From contig NZ_OY782757.1 in assembly GCF_963678185.1 (NCBI RefSeq), positions 3,252,001 through 3,316,000 of the forward strand: a stretch of DNA of 64,000 bases, given 5' to 3'. The notes under the pieces are model-generated. The model saw only the letters and a list, made by a program, of their open reading frames with translations, ran no database searches and was not told the DNA's origin. Every line of letters starts with the position of its first letter. The stretch's first letter is position 1. Below are positions 45,814 to 56,050 of this stretch, one piece after another. This DNA comes from an uncultured Tolumonas sp. (GTDB taxonomy: Bacteria; Pseudomonadota; Gammaproteobacteria; Enterobacterales; Aeromonadaceae). The position numbers and the translations under genes were made by a program.

Positions 45814-46468
45814 GCATTAATCCGGCAATGGTGGCCCGACTGCAATGAGCCACCGTCGCTATGACCTGCCGCCATTCAACATTTGTTAATTCTATTGGCC
45901 AATTGAGACGCTTATTCAGTAAGGCCTTACCGCAAACAAAACCCACGAGTGGCCCCAGATAAGCCTGTGTTAGTAAGATATTGGCTTTTGTGTCGACTGT
46001 TGTATTCGTAATAAGGGCAATCAATTCACCGATGAGTTGATGGACGGGATCAATAAAACCGCGTTGTAAAATCGTCAACGCAGCAGTGGGATGAAACTGT
46101 TCTCGGGTCAAAAAAATGAACCAGCTGCTTTGATGCTCAGGAGTGAAGGCAATTTCTGCCAGTTTGACGGTGCATTCCAGTAACAGGTTTTGTGGTGCTT
46201 CGTGGTTAAGTCGTGAATGTATGTTTTTTTGCAACGCATTAACTTGTGGGCCCACTGAGGCGGCAATCTGTTCCGCAATCGCCAGATAAACCCCTTCTTT
46301 GCCACCAAAATGATAGGGGATTGCAGCCTGATTAACTTGCGCGGTGGTTGCTAACTGGCGAGTTGTCACGCCATCAAAACCATAGCGGCCAAATAGTGTC
46401 AGTCCGGTATCAATCAGACGTTGTCGGGTTGCTTCACTACGCGGATCTGTAAGAGGGATCGTCTCCAT
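45800..46468 (-). CDS. TetR-family regulator, CecR (YbiH)-like
   Basis: This 222-residue TetR protein has an N-terminal helix-turn-helix (TRQLATTAQVNQAAIPYHFGGKEGVYLAI). The ligand domain resembles E. coli CecR/YbiH, including the conserved FLTREQFHPTAA block. CecR controls a related exporter operon (ybhGFSR) and sensitivity to some antibiotics in E. coli. Here it is the last gene of the yhiI-rbbA-yhhJ-type operon, 12 bases after the permease gene, suggesting autoregulation of that operon. A palindrome at 51401-51416 is the best candidate operator. Confidence 0.88.
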   Translation of the reverse strand: METIPLTDPRSEATRQRLIDTGLTLFGRYGFDGVTTRQLATTAQVNQAAIPYHFGGKEGVYLAIAEQIAASVGPQVNALQKNIHSRLNHEAPQNLLLECTVKLAEIAFTPEHQSSWFIFLTREQFHPTAALTILQRGFIDPVHQLIGELIALITNTTVDTKANILLTQAYLGPLVGFVCGKALLNKRLNWPIELTNVEWRQVIATVAHCSRATIAGLMLNAE

Positions 46469-46480
46469 AATAAGCTCCCG

Positions 46481-47611
46481 TCAAACTTGGGTTTGTGTGA
46501 CAGCCCGGCGAAACCGGGTCAGCGCAACCAAAAAAAACACAACGCCAAGTCCGATCATTGCCAACAGATCGGGCCAGACGATCGTCATTCCTGCACCACG
46601 GTACAAAATAGCCTGCGCAACCCGGACAAAGTAAGTAGAGGGCGCTGCCAGCATGATGTGTTGCACCAATGGCGGCATGCTTTCACGCGGCGTGATCCCG
46701 CCAGAAAGCATCTCCAGCGGTACGATAGTTAAAATGATCAGCAAACCGAGCTGTGGCATCGAGCGGGCCAGTGTGCCGAGAAAAATACCGATGGAGGCCG
46801 CGGAAAACAGATAAAGCACGCTGCTAAACAGGAACAGAGGTAGGGAGCCTGCGATAGGAACCTCAAGCACACCTTGTATCACCAAAGTTAATGCGACGAT
46901 GGTGCCCAACAGTACGGCTAAACTGTTGGCCCATATTTTGGCCATCATAATTTCAAATGGCGTTAGTGGCATAACCAGTAGGTGTTCCAGCGTGCCATGT
47001 TCCCGCTCACGGATAAACGCTGCTCCTACCAGAATGATGGTCAACATATTGATGTTGTTGATCACCTCCATCACACCACCGAACCAGTAACCAGTCAGAT
47101 TCGGGTTAAAACGAACCCGGGTCACCAGTTGGATGGGTAATGTCGCGCTGTCGCGTTTCCCGGTCAGATATTCATTCAGTTCCGCCGCAAAAATTTGCTG
47201 GATGTAATTGGCTCCAATAAATGATTGGCTCATGACTGTGGCATCGATATTGATTTGGATAGTGGGGCGACGGCCTGCTTTCAGATCGCGCTGGAAATCA
47301 GAGGGGATCACAATGGCAAAAGAGTATTGCCCCTGATCCAGCGCAGTATCCATTGTTGGTAATGTAATTTGTTCCGGTGGATTAAAAAATGGTGGTGTCA
47401 GTGCGTTACTTAAACGCGCCGATAGTGGCGAGTGATCTTGGTCGACAATCGCGACTGGCGCATGATTCAGCTCCTGTGATACCCCTTTGGCGGCGCTGTA
47501 GATCCCACCGGTAAACGCCCAGACGATCAACAGTAATAGCACGCGATCTGCCCACAGACTGCGTAATTCTTTAATGCCCAATCGCCAGATGTTACTCACA
47601 TGTGCATTCAT
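46481..47611 (-). CDS. yhhJ: ABC-2 type permease, YhhJ-like
   Basis: This 376-residue inner-membrane permease has an N-terminal membrane helix (about 24-42), a large extracytoplasmic domain (about 45-170) and about five C-terminal helices (about 175-370) with the ABC-2 signature FIREREHGTLEHLLVMPLTPFEIMMAKIWAN. Its length and context match E. coli YhhJ (about 375). It is the second membrane half of the exporter whose first half is fused to the ATPases in the preceding gene. The gap from that gene is 6 bases. Confidence 0.9.
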   Translation of the reverse strand: MNAHVSNIWRLGIKELRSLWADRVLLLLIVWAFTGGIYSAAKGVSQELNHAPVAIVDQDHSPLSARLSNALTPPFFNPPEQITLPTMDTALDQGQYSFAIVIPSDFQRDLKAGRRPTIQINIDATVMSQSFIGANYIQQIFAAELNEYLTGKRDSATLPIQLVTRVRFNPNLTGYWFGGVMEVINNINMLTIILVGAAFIREREHGTLEHLLVMPLTPFEIMMAKIWANSLAVLLGTIVALTLVIQGVLEVPIAGSLPLFLFSSVLYLFSAASIGIFLGTLARSMPQLGLLIILTIVPLEMLSGGITPRESMPPLVQHIMLAAPSTYFVRVAQAILYRGAGMTIVWPDLLAMIGLGVVFFLVALTRFRRAVTQTQV

Positions 47612-47617
47612 GTCAGC

Positions 47618-50353
47618 CTACCTTTCCTGCTTGGGTAACAAGGCGAGAGAAAGCAGTGTCAGCACAGGAATAAATACGGCCAGCGCCAGTAACGGGCCGA
47701 TCAGATCGTAAAAGCCAAGCGCTTTGGTAAATACACCGCGGCTGATGATCAAAAAATAAGTTGCTGGAAAACATTGGCCGATACCATATGCCATACCGGT
47801 TAATGAACCCACGGGGGTAGTAAGACCGGAAAATTGTACCGTTGGTAACATGGTCAAGATTGCTGTACCAAACAATGCGGCGATCTGCGTGCGGGTGAAG
47901 GTGGAGATGACTAACCCAACGCCCGTGGTGGTGGTCACATATAACAACGCACCCAATGTTAAGGTAAACAGGCTGCCTTTTACTGGCACCTCAAATAGCC
48001 AGACTGCCTGTAATAACAGACATAAATAACTCGCCATCGATATAACAATGTAGGGCAGTTGTTTACCCAGTAAAAATTCAAGCCGGGTAACTGGCGTGAC
48101 ATAAAGATTAGTGATTGAACCGAGTTCTTTTTCCCGAACCACGCCCAGCGCCATTAAAATGGCAGGAATAAAGACCAGCAATAAGGGAAATACGGCTGGC
48201 ACCATGGCATAAATGCTGCGGAAATCCTGATTGTAGCGGTAGCGTAATGCCAGATCAGTGGGTAGCAACTGCGGGGTAGTCCCGGTCGTTTCAGTGATCA
48301 GATCGAGCAGATATTGCTGATGCAGACCTTGCACATAACCGAGCGCCGTTTCACCCCGATACGGTAAAGCGCCATCGATCCAGGCGGCTATTTCTGGATG
48401 CCGGTTGATACGCAGGTTATGACCAAACCCCGGTGGGATCTCCAGCGCCACAGTGAGTTCACCGCTGCGCATACGTTGTTCCAATTCCTGTTCACTGTGA
48501 AGCGGAGCTTGCTGCTGGAAATAACGGGAACCTGCCATGTTTTGTATATAAGCACGTGATTCCGGTGTTTGATCACGATCCAGCACCGCAAAGCGCAAGT
48601 TTTCGACATCCATCGAAATACCATTGCCCAGCACAAACATCAATAACACCGAACCTAACAGTGCAAATGACAGCCGGATGGTATCGCGTTTTAACTCCAG
48701 CGCCTCCCGATAGGCATACGCCAGCAATCGACGCAGGCTAAATACACGGTAGCGCGAGTTCTGTGGTGTCGTGACAGGGGGCTGCTGGTTATCAGGTTGT
48801 GCGGCAGCCTCTGCATTGTCGGCAGCCGAAGCCTCTTCCAGATAAGTAATAAATGCCGATTCCAATGTATCGGTGTTTTTGCTCTGTTTTAACGCCGCAG
48901 GTGTATCACTGGCGAGAACCCGACCGGCATGCATCAGTGAGATGCGGTCGCAACGTTCCGCTTCATTCATAAAATGGGTGGAGATAAAAATCGTCACACC
49001 TTGCTGTCGCGAAAGCTCTGCCAGTAGCGCCCAGAATTGATCGCGCGCTATCGGGTCAACGCCGGAGGTGGGTTCATCCAATATTAATAATTTCGGCTCA
49101 TGTACCACCGCTACCGCTAACGAAAGACGTTGGCGAATACCCAATGGTAAAGCATCCGCGGGATCATCCAGATAAGGCTCGAGTCCGAAACGGGTCAGCA
49201 ATGTTGTTACCCGTGCGCTGATTTTGTCTTCCGGCAGATGGAACAGCTGGGCATGTAATGTCAGATTCTGTAACACCGTTAGTTCGCCATACAGCGAAAA
49301 AGCCTGTGACATATAACCAACCTGCTGGCGGGTGGCGATATTTTTATTGTCCACTGGCGCACCAAACAGACGGGCATTGCCTTCGGTGGGTGGCAATAAC
49401 CCAGTCAGCATTTTCATGGTGGTGGTTTTTCCGCAGCCATTGGAACCGAGAAAACCAAAGATCTCGCCACGACCAATTGAGAAACTGACATTATCTACGG
49501 CGGTAAATTCGCCAAAGCGTTGGGTTAAACCTTCTGCCTCTATGGCCCACGGCTGATCGCCCGCTTCTCTTGGCGGGATCACTAATTGATGGTGGCCTTG
49601 TTGCCGCGCTATTGGCAGCAAGCGGATAAACGCTTCCTCCAAATTCTGACTGTGCGTGCTGGTTTTTAATTCAGTGGCGGTACCTGTGCCAATGACTTTG
49701 CCGGCATCCATGGCTACCAGCCAGTCAAAATTTTCCGCTTCTTCCATATACGCGGTTGCCACCAATACTGTCATATTAGGATGGCGAACCCGGATGCGTT
49801 GGATCAACTCCCAAAATTGACGGCGGGATAGCGGATCAACCCCGGTCGTCGGTTCATCCAAAATCAATAGATCCGGGTCGTGGATCAGCGCACAACACAG
49901 ACCAAGTTTTTGTTTCATACCGCCCGAGAGTTTTGCCGCCGGACGATCATGAAATGGTGCCAGCCCAGTTGCGTCGAGTAATTCTTTGATTCGGGCAAGA
50001 CGTTCATGGCGGTGTTGTCCAAACAGGCGGGCAAAAAAATCGACGTTTTCAGTGACTGACAACGTAGGGTAGAGGTTGCGTCCTAAGCCTTGCGGCATAT
50101 AGGCAATACGGGGCAGCAGTGTGTCGCGTAAATGGCGATCACCTATATCTGTATTCAGCACTTCAATCTGCCCTTGCTGGATCTTCCGTGCTCCGGCAAG
50201 CAAAGCCAACAGTGATGATTTCCCCACACCGTCGGGCCCGATCAAGCCGACCATGCCGCCAGCCGGTAAACTCAGGGTTATTTGATCCAGCGCTTTCACC
50301 GCACCATAAATCAGGCTGACGGCTGAAAGCGTGGCAACTGTTTGCGCGGTCAT
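47618..50353 (-). CDS. rbbA: fused ABC transporter: two ATPase domains plus ABC-2 permease (RbbA/YhiH type)
   Basis: This 911-residue protein is the same length as E. coli RbbA. The first ATPase has Walker [10 protein letters not shown], signature LSGGMKQK and [13 protein letters not shown]. The second has [10 protein letters not shown], a signature altered to [10 protein letters not shown], and [14 protein letters not shown] Gln/Ala linker leads to an ABC-2 permease with six membrane helices and [27 protein letters not shown]. RbbA is described as a ribosome-associated ATPase, and the operon partners suggest a membrane exporter; both roles remain open. The ATG at 50353 has GAGG 8 bases upstream and follows the HlyD gene by 5 bases. 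Confidence 0.9.
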   Translation of the reverse strand: MTAQTVATLSAVSLIYGAVKALDQITLSLPAGGMVGLIGPDGVGKSSLLALLAGARKIQQGQIEVLNTDIGDRHLRDTLLPRIAYMPQGLGRNLYPTLSVTENVDFFARLFGQHRHERLARIKELLDATGLAPFHDRPAAKLSGGMKQKLGLCCALIHDPDLLILDEPTTGVDPLSRRQFWELIQRIRVRHPNMTVLVATAYMEEAENFDWLVAMDAGKVIGTGTATELKTSTHSQNLEEAFIRLLPIARQQGHHQLVIPPREAGDQPWAIEAEGLTQRFGEFTAVDNVSFSIGRGEIFGFLGSNGCGKTTTMKMLTGLLPPTEGNARLFGAPVDNKNIATRQQVGYMSQAFSLYGELTVLQNLTLHAQLFHLPEDKISARVTTLLTRFGLEPYLDDPADALPLGIRQRLSLAVAVVHEPKLLILDEPTSGVDPIARDQFWALLAELSRQQGVTIFISTHFMNEAERCDRISLMHAGRVLASDTPAALKQSKNTDTLESAFITYLEEASAADNAEAAAQPDNQQPPVTTPQNSRYRVFSLRRLLAYAYREALELKRDTIRLSFALLGSVLLMFVLGNGISMDVENLRFAVLDRDQTPESRAYIQNMAGSRYFQQQAPLHSEQELEQRMRSGELTVALEIPPGFGHNLRINRHPEIAAWIDGALPYRGETALGYVQGLHQQYLLDLITETTGTTPQLLPTDLALRYRYNQDFRSIYAMVPAVFPLLLVFIPAILMALGVVREKELGSITNLYVTPVTRLEFLLGKQLPYIVISMASYLCLLLQAVWLFEVPVKGSLFTLTLGALLYVTTTTGVGLVISTFTRTQIAALFGTAILTMLPTVQFSGLTTPVGSLTGMAYGIGQCFPATYFLIISRGVFTKALGFYDLIGPLLALAVFIPVLTLLSLALLPKQER

Positions 50354-50358
50354 CCTGC

Positions 50359-51342
50359 TTACCTCACAGGAAAGACGGCTGGCCACTTGGCGTTGGCATC
50401 CGTCTGTAAATAAACCACGCCGGGCATACCTGGTTTGGCCTGTGCGGCATGAGCTGCCAGCCAGGAGGGTTCGACTTTGACTTTGATACGAAACATCAAC
50501 TTTTCACGCTCGTTACGGGTTTCTACTTCTTTCGGCGTAAATTGCGCACGAGGGGAAACGAATATGACTTTGGCTGGAACCGTGTCTGGCAGCGCATCGA
50601 GCATAATTTTGGCAGACGAACCCAAGGTGATTTTCCCTGCGTCTGCTGCGGGTAGGTAAACCGACATGGTGACATCATTCAAATCGAGCAAGGTGACTAC
50701 CTTACCGCCTGCCGCCAGTACTTCTCCCGGTTCTGCCAGCCGGTAGAGGATCCGACCGGCAAGAGGGGCAGTTAAGCGGGTGTCTTGTAATGTGCTGCTG
50801 AGCGCATCGACATTGGCATCAGCAGCAGCAACCGCTGCATCGGCTTCTTGTATCTGGTTGCGTACGCCATTCAACGCGGCCTGAGCGACTTGCAAAGCAC
50901 TCTGGGTTTGATCCAATTGATCTTTACTGACAACGTTTTTACTTATCAGCTTGGCCGTACGATTGTGCGTCAGTTGGGCTAAATGTTGCTGACTTTCGGC
51001 GCTGGCAACACTGGTCCGAACGGTTTTAGCATTTTCCCGCGCCTGCTGCGCTTGTGCCTGAGCCCCCCGCAACTGAGCTTGCAGCTCTTTCACTGCTAAT
51101 GTGGCGACTAATTGCCCAGGCTGCACATCATCCCCTTCGTGTATGGTGACGGAATCTAAGCGTCCGGCCAGTTTGGTGGCTATATCAATTTCGGTCGCTT
51201 CCAGCCGACCATTGCCATACACCAGACCTGCGGGCAACGCCTCTGCTCGGTGGTAATACCAATAACCTGCCGCGGCGCTGGCGCCCAGCAGACACAATAA
51301 TATCCAGGGAAGATTGTGGTGAAAAAAGGAAGGAGAACGCAT
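50359..51342 (-). CDS. yhiI: HlyD/EmrA-type membrane fusion protein, YhiI-like
   Basis: This 327-residue periplasmic adaptor has an N-terminal membrane anchor (about 8-28). It is followed by a lipoyl/barrel-sandwich half ([23 protein letters not shown]), a long alpha-hairpin rich in Gln and Ala (about 85-180), and the second half [24 protein letters not shown]. It links the inner-membrane ABC complex to an outer-membrane channel such as TolC. An ATG at 51342 has AGGAG 7 bases upstream; a TTG at 51372 is not needed. It heads the operon yhiI-rbbA-yhhJ-tetR. Confidence 0.9.
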   Translation of the reverse strand: MRSPSFFHHNLPWILLCLLGASAAAGYWYYHRAEALPAGLVYGNGRLEATEIDIATKLAGRLDSVTIHEGDDVQPGQLVATLAVKELQAQLRGAQAQAQQARENAKTVRTSVASAESQQHLAQLTHNRTAKLISKNVVSKDQLDQTQSALQVAQAALNGVRNQIQEADAAVAAADANVDALSSTLQDTRLTAPLAGRILYRLAEPGEVLAAGGKVVTLLDLNDVTMSVYLPAADAGKITLGSSAKIMLDALPDTVPAKVIFVSPRAQFTPKEVETRNEREKLMFRIKVKVEPSWLAAHAAQAKPGMPGVVYLQTDANAKWPAVFPVR

Positions 51343-51390
51343 GGAACACTCCTGTCGCCGGATGGGCAACAATTCAAGTTTCCTGCTTTA

Positions 51391-51416
51391 AGTATAGTTC
51401 ATTCATTCAAATGAAT
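51391..51416 (-). promoter_or_regulatory. promoter and candidate TetR operator of the exporter operon
   Basis: On the minus strand TATACT (51391-51396) is a good -10. Just upstream lies ATTCATT-CA-AATGAAT (51401-51416), a 16-bp palindrome with 7-bp arms, positioned to block the promoter. The CecR-like regulator encoded at the operon end is the likely ligand. Confidence 0.55.
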
Positions 51417-51544
51417 TAAAAAATTGGCAAGGTTGAAAGTCTTATTCAAGAGACTGTGAGATGTCGCAAGGGCGATAACGTTCAAATCAGTTATACCTGA
51501 CTATAATTGTAAAAAGATCAGCGGCTTTCATAGGAGCAACGCGG

Positions 51545-54154
51545 ATGGCGATAGAAAATCCATGCGTGGTGATGATCATCGCAGATGAATCGCAGCAGCA
51601 GTGGTTATACGCGTTACTGAGCCATTATTATCGCGTGCTCACCACTTTACCGGCAGACGGCGACATTCAGCACGCCGATCTCTATGTGTTTGATGAATCA
51701 TCACTTAACGCTCATCAGGCATGGTTAAGTGCCTGGCGAAAACCGCTACAACCTGATTCTCCCTCGGTTTTATTGCTGAGCGACAATCAGCAGGCAACAT
51801 TGGCTGTTGAATTTGAAACGTTGGTGGATGAAGTGTTACCGGCTGAGATTGAAGCAGAGCAACTCAGGGAACATATCAACCAATGGCTGCAGTTAAGAGC
51901 AAGTGTGCTGGTTTGGCAACGCGCGTCAAATAGCCGTCAAACTCTGAATAAACCATTGGTTCACCCTGCGTCAGGGCTAAATTGCCCACTGCCACAAGCC
52001 TATCCAGAGCATAGCCACGCACAATCGCAACTATTGCCAGCATTAGAAGCAACGTTAATGACCTTACTGTTTGAAACTTCCTCGCAGGGTATGTTTGTCT
52101 GCGATATGGAAGGGCGGCTACTCACGGTTAACCCGGCGTTTGCGACGATTGTGGGTTACCGGCGTGAAGAGTTACTCGGCGCTAAACCGGATTTTCTGAT
52201 CCCACTGCGTGGGCATGACGAATATTTCCGCGAATTCCGGCGGCGGGTCTACAAACAAAATGGCTGGGACGGTGAATTATCCGCACGTCGTAAAGACGGT
52301 GATATTTTCCCTTTATGGTTGACCTTACGTTTCCAGTCTAATCAGCCAGAAATAATTGCAGGCGTAAAAGAGGGATATTACATCGGCATCATCACCGATT
52401 TGAGTGTCAGCCGCATGCTGGAAGACAGTGTTTTACAGTTATCCCGCACCGATTCGTTATCTGAACTCAATCGGGTGTTGCTGGAAGATCGCTTATCACT
52501 GGCGATCCGTCAGGCTGAACGACAGCAACAAGTGGTGGCTGTGTTGTATATCAATCTGCGTCGTTTTCGCATGGTGAATGACCGCTTTGGTTATGCGATT
52601 GGCGATTGGGTACTGATGGCACAATTGCAGCGTTTACGGAATTTGGTTGGAAACCACGGATTAGTCTGTCGTTTGTTTGCCAACAACTATGTGGTTGTGA
52701 TGTCTGAGCTGGATGATTTGGCACCGGTTCAGGTATTGGCTGAGCAAATCGTAGAGCAGCTGGCGCAGCCACTGTTTTATGACAACAAAGAAATTATTAG
52801 CCAACCGGTTGTGGGTATTAGTGATTATCCATCACATGGGCAAACAGCCGTTGAATTGATCCATAACGCAGACAGTGCCATGGATTGGTGCCGCCGTGAC
52901 GGTGCTTGTAATGTGCAATTATTCACCGAAGATTTACATTCCAACCTACAACAACGCCTTGATTTAGAAAAAGAACTCAAACAAGCCTTACAGCGGAATG
53001 AGTTTTTTCTGGAATATCAGCCGCAACTCAATCTGCAAACCGGTGATATTAAAAGTGTTGAAGCCTTGATCCGTTGGAATTCGCCACGGGGTGTCTTGCA
53101 ACCTAAAAATTTTATTCCCTTTGCGGAAGAATGCGATTTGATTATTCCCATCAGCAACTGGGTTATCCATGAGGCCTGTAAACAAGGTGCAGCGTGGATA
53201 CAACAAGGCTTGCAACTCACTATCGCCGTGAATCTTTCGGCATCGCATTTCCAAAATGAAAAATTGGTCGATCAGATCAGCCATGCCCTACAAGACAGTG
53301 GTTTCCCGGTTCGATTGTTAGAATTGGAGGTGACGGAAAGCTGCATTATGCAAGAGGTCGGCAATAGCATCACGACGCTCAATGCGCTGAAAAAACTGGG
53401 CGTATCGGTGTCGGTTGATGATTTCGGTACGGGGTATTCCAGCTTAAGTTATCTCAAACTATTCCCTCTCGATAAGCTCAAAATTGATCAATCGTTTGTT
53501 TGCGATTTATCCAGCAGTAACAGCGATGCCGTGATTGTCCGCGCCATTATCGCGCTGGGTCACGCCATGGGCTTAACGATTATTGCGGAAGGTGTTGAGA
53601 CACAAGAACAATATGCGTTGCTGCGTTCCTGGCATTGCGATGAGGTTCAGGGCTTTTTGTTCGCCAAACCGTGTGGGCCAAAAGACTTGCCTGCTGCCAT
53701 CAAACAGATCCATGTCCAGTCACAAGATTTTTCACTGACACGAGCCAAAGAAAACGGCCATGTGTTGTTACTGGTCGATGATGAGCCCTCGATTTTGAAT
53801 GCACTACGCAGAACGTTACGTAGTGCAGAATATAAAATTGTAATTGCCAATGGTGCAGAAGAGGCACTGGATGCGCTGGCTCATTACGATGTCGGTGTCA
53901 TTATTACTGACAACCGCATGCCAGGCGTCAGCGGTATTGAATTATTTCATCAGGTGAAACAACGTTATCCGCAGGTCACCCGGATCATGTTAAGTGGTTA
54001 TTCTGATTTCTCATCGCTCTCGTCGGCGATCAATGCGGGAGAAATATTCCGTTTTCTCAGTAAGCCTTGGGAAGATGATCAGCTTAAAGCTGCTGTACAT
54101 GAGGGCTTTATAAAATTTGATGATCAGAATTTACTGAATCAAATACCCCGTTAA
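51545..54154 (+). CDS. PAS-GGDEF-EAL-receiver protein (cyclic-di-GMP phosphodiesterase)
   Basis: This soluble 869-residue protein has a poorly defined N-terminal region (about 1-165, possibly a degenerate receiver) and a PAS domain (about 170-295). A GGDEF domain follows with the signature replaced by FANNY at 378-382, so it cannot be a normal cyclase. The EAL domain (about 485-725) keeps Glu506-Ala-Leu, NLSASHF, EVTES, DDFGTGYSSL, KIDQSF and EGVET. The C-terminal receiver (about 745-865) has phosphoacceptor Asp789 in ITDNRMPG. Receivers are usually N-terminal, so this order is uncommon. It is first of a four-gene operon ending in a hemerythrin kinase, the likely phosphodonor. Confidence 0.9.
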   Translation: MAIENPCVVMIIADESQQQWLYALLSHYYRVLTTLPADGDIQHADLYVFDESSLNAHQAWLSAWRKPLQPDSPSVLLLSDNQQATLAVEFETLVDEVLPAEIEAEQLREHINQWLQLRASVLVWQRASNSRQTLNKPLVHPASGLNCPLPQAYPEHSHAQSQLLPALEATLMTLLFETSSQGMFVCDMEGRLLTVNPAFATIVGYRREELLGAKPDFLIPLRGHDEYFREFRRRVYKQNGWDGELSARRKDGDIFPLWLTLRFQSNQPEIIAGVKEGYYIGIITDLSVSRMLEDSVLQLSRTDSLSELNRVLLEDRLSLAIRQAERQQQVVAVLYINLRRFRMVNDRFGYAIGDWVLMAQLQRLRNLVGNHGLVCRLFANNYVVVMSELDDLAPVQVLAEQIVEQLAQPLFYDNKEIISQPVVGISDYPSHGQTAVELIHNADSAMDWCRRDGACNVQLFTEDLHSNLQQRLDLEKELKQALQRNEFFLEYQPQLNLQTGDIKSVEALIRWNSPRGVLQPKNFIPFAEECDLIIPISNWVIHEACKQGAAWIQQGLQLTIAVNLSASHFQNEKLVDQISHALQDSGFPVRLLELEVTESCIMQEVGNSITTLNALKKLGVSVSVDDFGTGYSSLSYLKLFPLDKLKIDQSFVCDLSSSNSDAVIVRAIIALGHAMGLTIIAEGVETQEQYALLRSWHCDEVQGFLFAKPCGPKDLPAAIKQIHVQSQDFSLTRAKENGHVLLLVDDEPSILNALRRTLRSAEYKIVIANGAEEALDALAHYDVGVIITDNRMPGVSGIELFHQVKQRYPQVTRIMLSGYSDFSSLSSAINAGEIFRFLSKPWEDDQLKAAVHEGFIKFDDQNLLNQIPR

Positions 54155-54191
54155 TCAGGCTACTGGCTGATAAAAATGAAGGATCATTAGG

Positions 54192-55484
54192 ATGCCGACA
54201 CCGTTTACCATCCTGCTGGTGGATGATGAAATCAATATATTACGTGCTTTGCATCGCCTATTGCGGCCGGAAGGATACCGGATATTAACCGCTGAAAGTG
54301 GCGCAGCAGCATTGAGCCTGATGCGCAACGAACCGGTTGATTTGGTTATTTCTGATATGCGTATGCCTGAAATGGATGGTGCCGTATTTTTGGCTAAAGT
54401 ACGGCAGGAATGGCCGGACACCATACGTTTATTGCTGACCGGTCATGCGGATATGACGCAGACGGTGGCAGCGATCAATCAAGGCGAAATATATCGCTTT
54501 ATTGCTAAACCATGGAACGATCAGGAGTTACAACTTATCGTTCGGCAAGCCTTGGAACAGCTGTATTTACGCCGTGAAAACCAACGCTTATTAAAATTGA
54601 CCGCAGAGCAAAATGAAGCGTTAAAAGAAGCCAATAACACACTGGAACAGAAGGTTGCACAACGCACCGCAGAACTGAGCCAATTAGTTTCTTTTCTGGA
54701 ACTCACACAAGAAGAGCTGAAAACCTCATTCAGAACTTCTGTACAGGTATTCTCTGGCATTATTGAAATGCGTTTTGCTAATTGGACTGGCCACAGCTTA
54801 CGAGTCGTGACCTTGGCGGAACGCTTGGCAAAACGAGCTGGATTAAAAGCCGAAGAAATTGAAGCCGTAATGAATGCTGCTATGTTGCATGACATTGGCA
54901 AGGTTGCATTACCGGATACTTTACTCAGTAAAGCGTTTGCCAGTCACAATCGTCAGGAGCGCATAGAATATATGGAGCATCCGGCGCTCGGGCAAATGGT
55001 GTTGTTACCCATTCAGGAACTAAATCTTGCTGGTGTTTATATCCGCGGGCAGCACGAAAATGTGGATGGTAGTGGTTTTCCCGATCATTTGAAACTCAAT
55101 GAAATTCCGATCGGTGCCAGAATATTAGCCATAGTCGTTGATTATGATGAATTACAAATGGGGTTGCTGTTGCCTCGGGAAGTGACAGAAGAACATGCTC
55201 TTTTGTACATAAAAGAAAACAAAGGGCTACGCTACGATCCTGAATTGGTTCAGCTGTTTATACAATCGCTGGAGGCGGAACAACACCGCTACAAAGAAGT
55301 TGCATTGAGTAGCCAGCAATTAAAAACCGGTATGGTTTTGTCCCGGGATTTATACAGCGCCGGGCATTTTCTGTTGTTAGCCAAAGGCCGAAAACTGGAT
55401 CCATCTATCATCAAACATATTTGCCGTTTTGAACAAACAGACGGTAAACCGATCGTTGTTTATATTCGGCAAGATATAAATTAA
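54192..55484 (+). CDS. receiver/HD-GYP response regulator (RpfG-type)
   Basis: This 430-residue protein has an N-terminal receiver (Asp55 in VISDMRMPEMDG, then the Thr-Gly and Lys-Pro-Trp motifs), a coiled coil at about 125-170, and an HD-GYP domain at about 175-370. The HD doublet is His233-Asp234 in MLHDIGK. The second motif reads QHENVDGSGFP, so the first His of HHE is Gln and GYP is GFP. HD-GYP enzymes hydrolyse cyclic-di-GMP; the altered residues make its activity uncertain. It lies 37 bases after the EAL gene and 9 bases before the next receiver gene. Confidence 0.92.
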   Translation: MPTPFTILLVDDEINILRALHRLLRPEGYRILTAESGAAALSLMRNEPVDLVISDMRMPEMDGAVFLAKVRQEWPDTIRLLLTGHADMTQTVAAINQGEIYRFIAKPWNDQELQLIVRQALEQLYLRRENQRLLKLTAEQNEALKEANNTLEQKVAQRTAELSQLVSFLELTQEELKTSFRTSVQVFSGIIEMRFANWTGHSLRVVTLAERLAKRAGLKAEEIEAVMNAAMLHDIGKVALPDTLLSKAFASHNRQERIEYMEHPALGQMVLLPIQELNLAGVYIRGQHENVDGSGFPDHLKLNEIPIGARILAIVVDYDELQMGLLLPREVTEEHALLYIKENKGLRYDPELVQLFIQSLEAEQHRYKEVALSSQQLKTGMVLSRDLYSAGHFLLLAKGRKLDPSIIKHICRFEQTDGKPIVVYIRQDIN

Positions 55485-55493
55485 GGAGTCATC

Positions 55494-56048
55494 ATGGAAA
55501 AAGTTTTGTTGGTAGATGATGAACCATTGATCCTGAAAGCATTAGTCCGGTTATTACAGCGAACCCCCTGTCTCTGTGACGGGCGCCTGTTTAAACTGGA
55601 ACTTGTGACATTTTCTGAACCGTCCAAAGCACTGGAATATGCGCAGAATCACCAAGTATCGTTGGTTATTTCGGATTACCGAATGCCTGGTATGGATGGG
55701 GTTGAGCTGCTGACAGCGATTAAAACGCTGCAGCCGGATGCCGCGCGCCTGATTATTTCCGGTTATGCGGATCTGAATGCATTGATTAACGCCATTAATC
55801 GGGCGCATATTTATCGCTTTGTTGCCAAACCTTGGAACGACTATGAATTGGTCGCGACCATCGGGCAGGCATTACGCCACCGGCAATTGATCCTTGAAAA
55901 TCAGCGTTTGGCTGATTTAGAACGCGTTGCGCGCGGGCAATTATCTGACAGTGAATTGGCAGTAAGACAGTTAGAACGAGAAGCGCCCGGTATTACGAAA
56001 GTGAATTGGGCTGCGGATGGTTCTGTAATGCTGGACGATGAGGAATAA
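55494..56048 (+). CDS. stand-alone receiver protein with C-terminal coil
   Basis: This 184-residue protein has a receiver domain (1-125) with the acidic pair Asp8-Asp9, phosphoacceptor Asp61 in VISDYRMPGMDG, SGYADLN and the conserved Lys in AKPWND. The tail (about 126-184) is charged and probably helical, with no recognised output domain. AAGGAG lies before the ATG. The gene overlaps nothing but is only 2 bases from the kinase gene, so it is probably a phosphorelay or adaptor receiver of the same system. Confidence 0.9.
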   Translation: MEKVLLVDDEPLILKALVRLLQRTPCLCDGRLFKLELVTFSEPSKALEYAQNHQVSLVISDYRMPGMDGVELLTAIKTLQPDAARLIISGYADLNALINAINRAHIYRFVAKPWNDYELVATIGQALRHRQLILENQRLADLERVARGQLSDSELAVRQLEREAPGITKVNWAADGSVMLDDEE

Positions 56049-56050
56049 GC

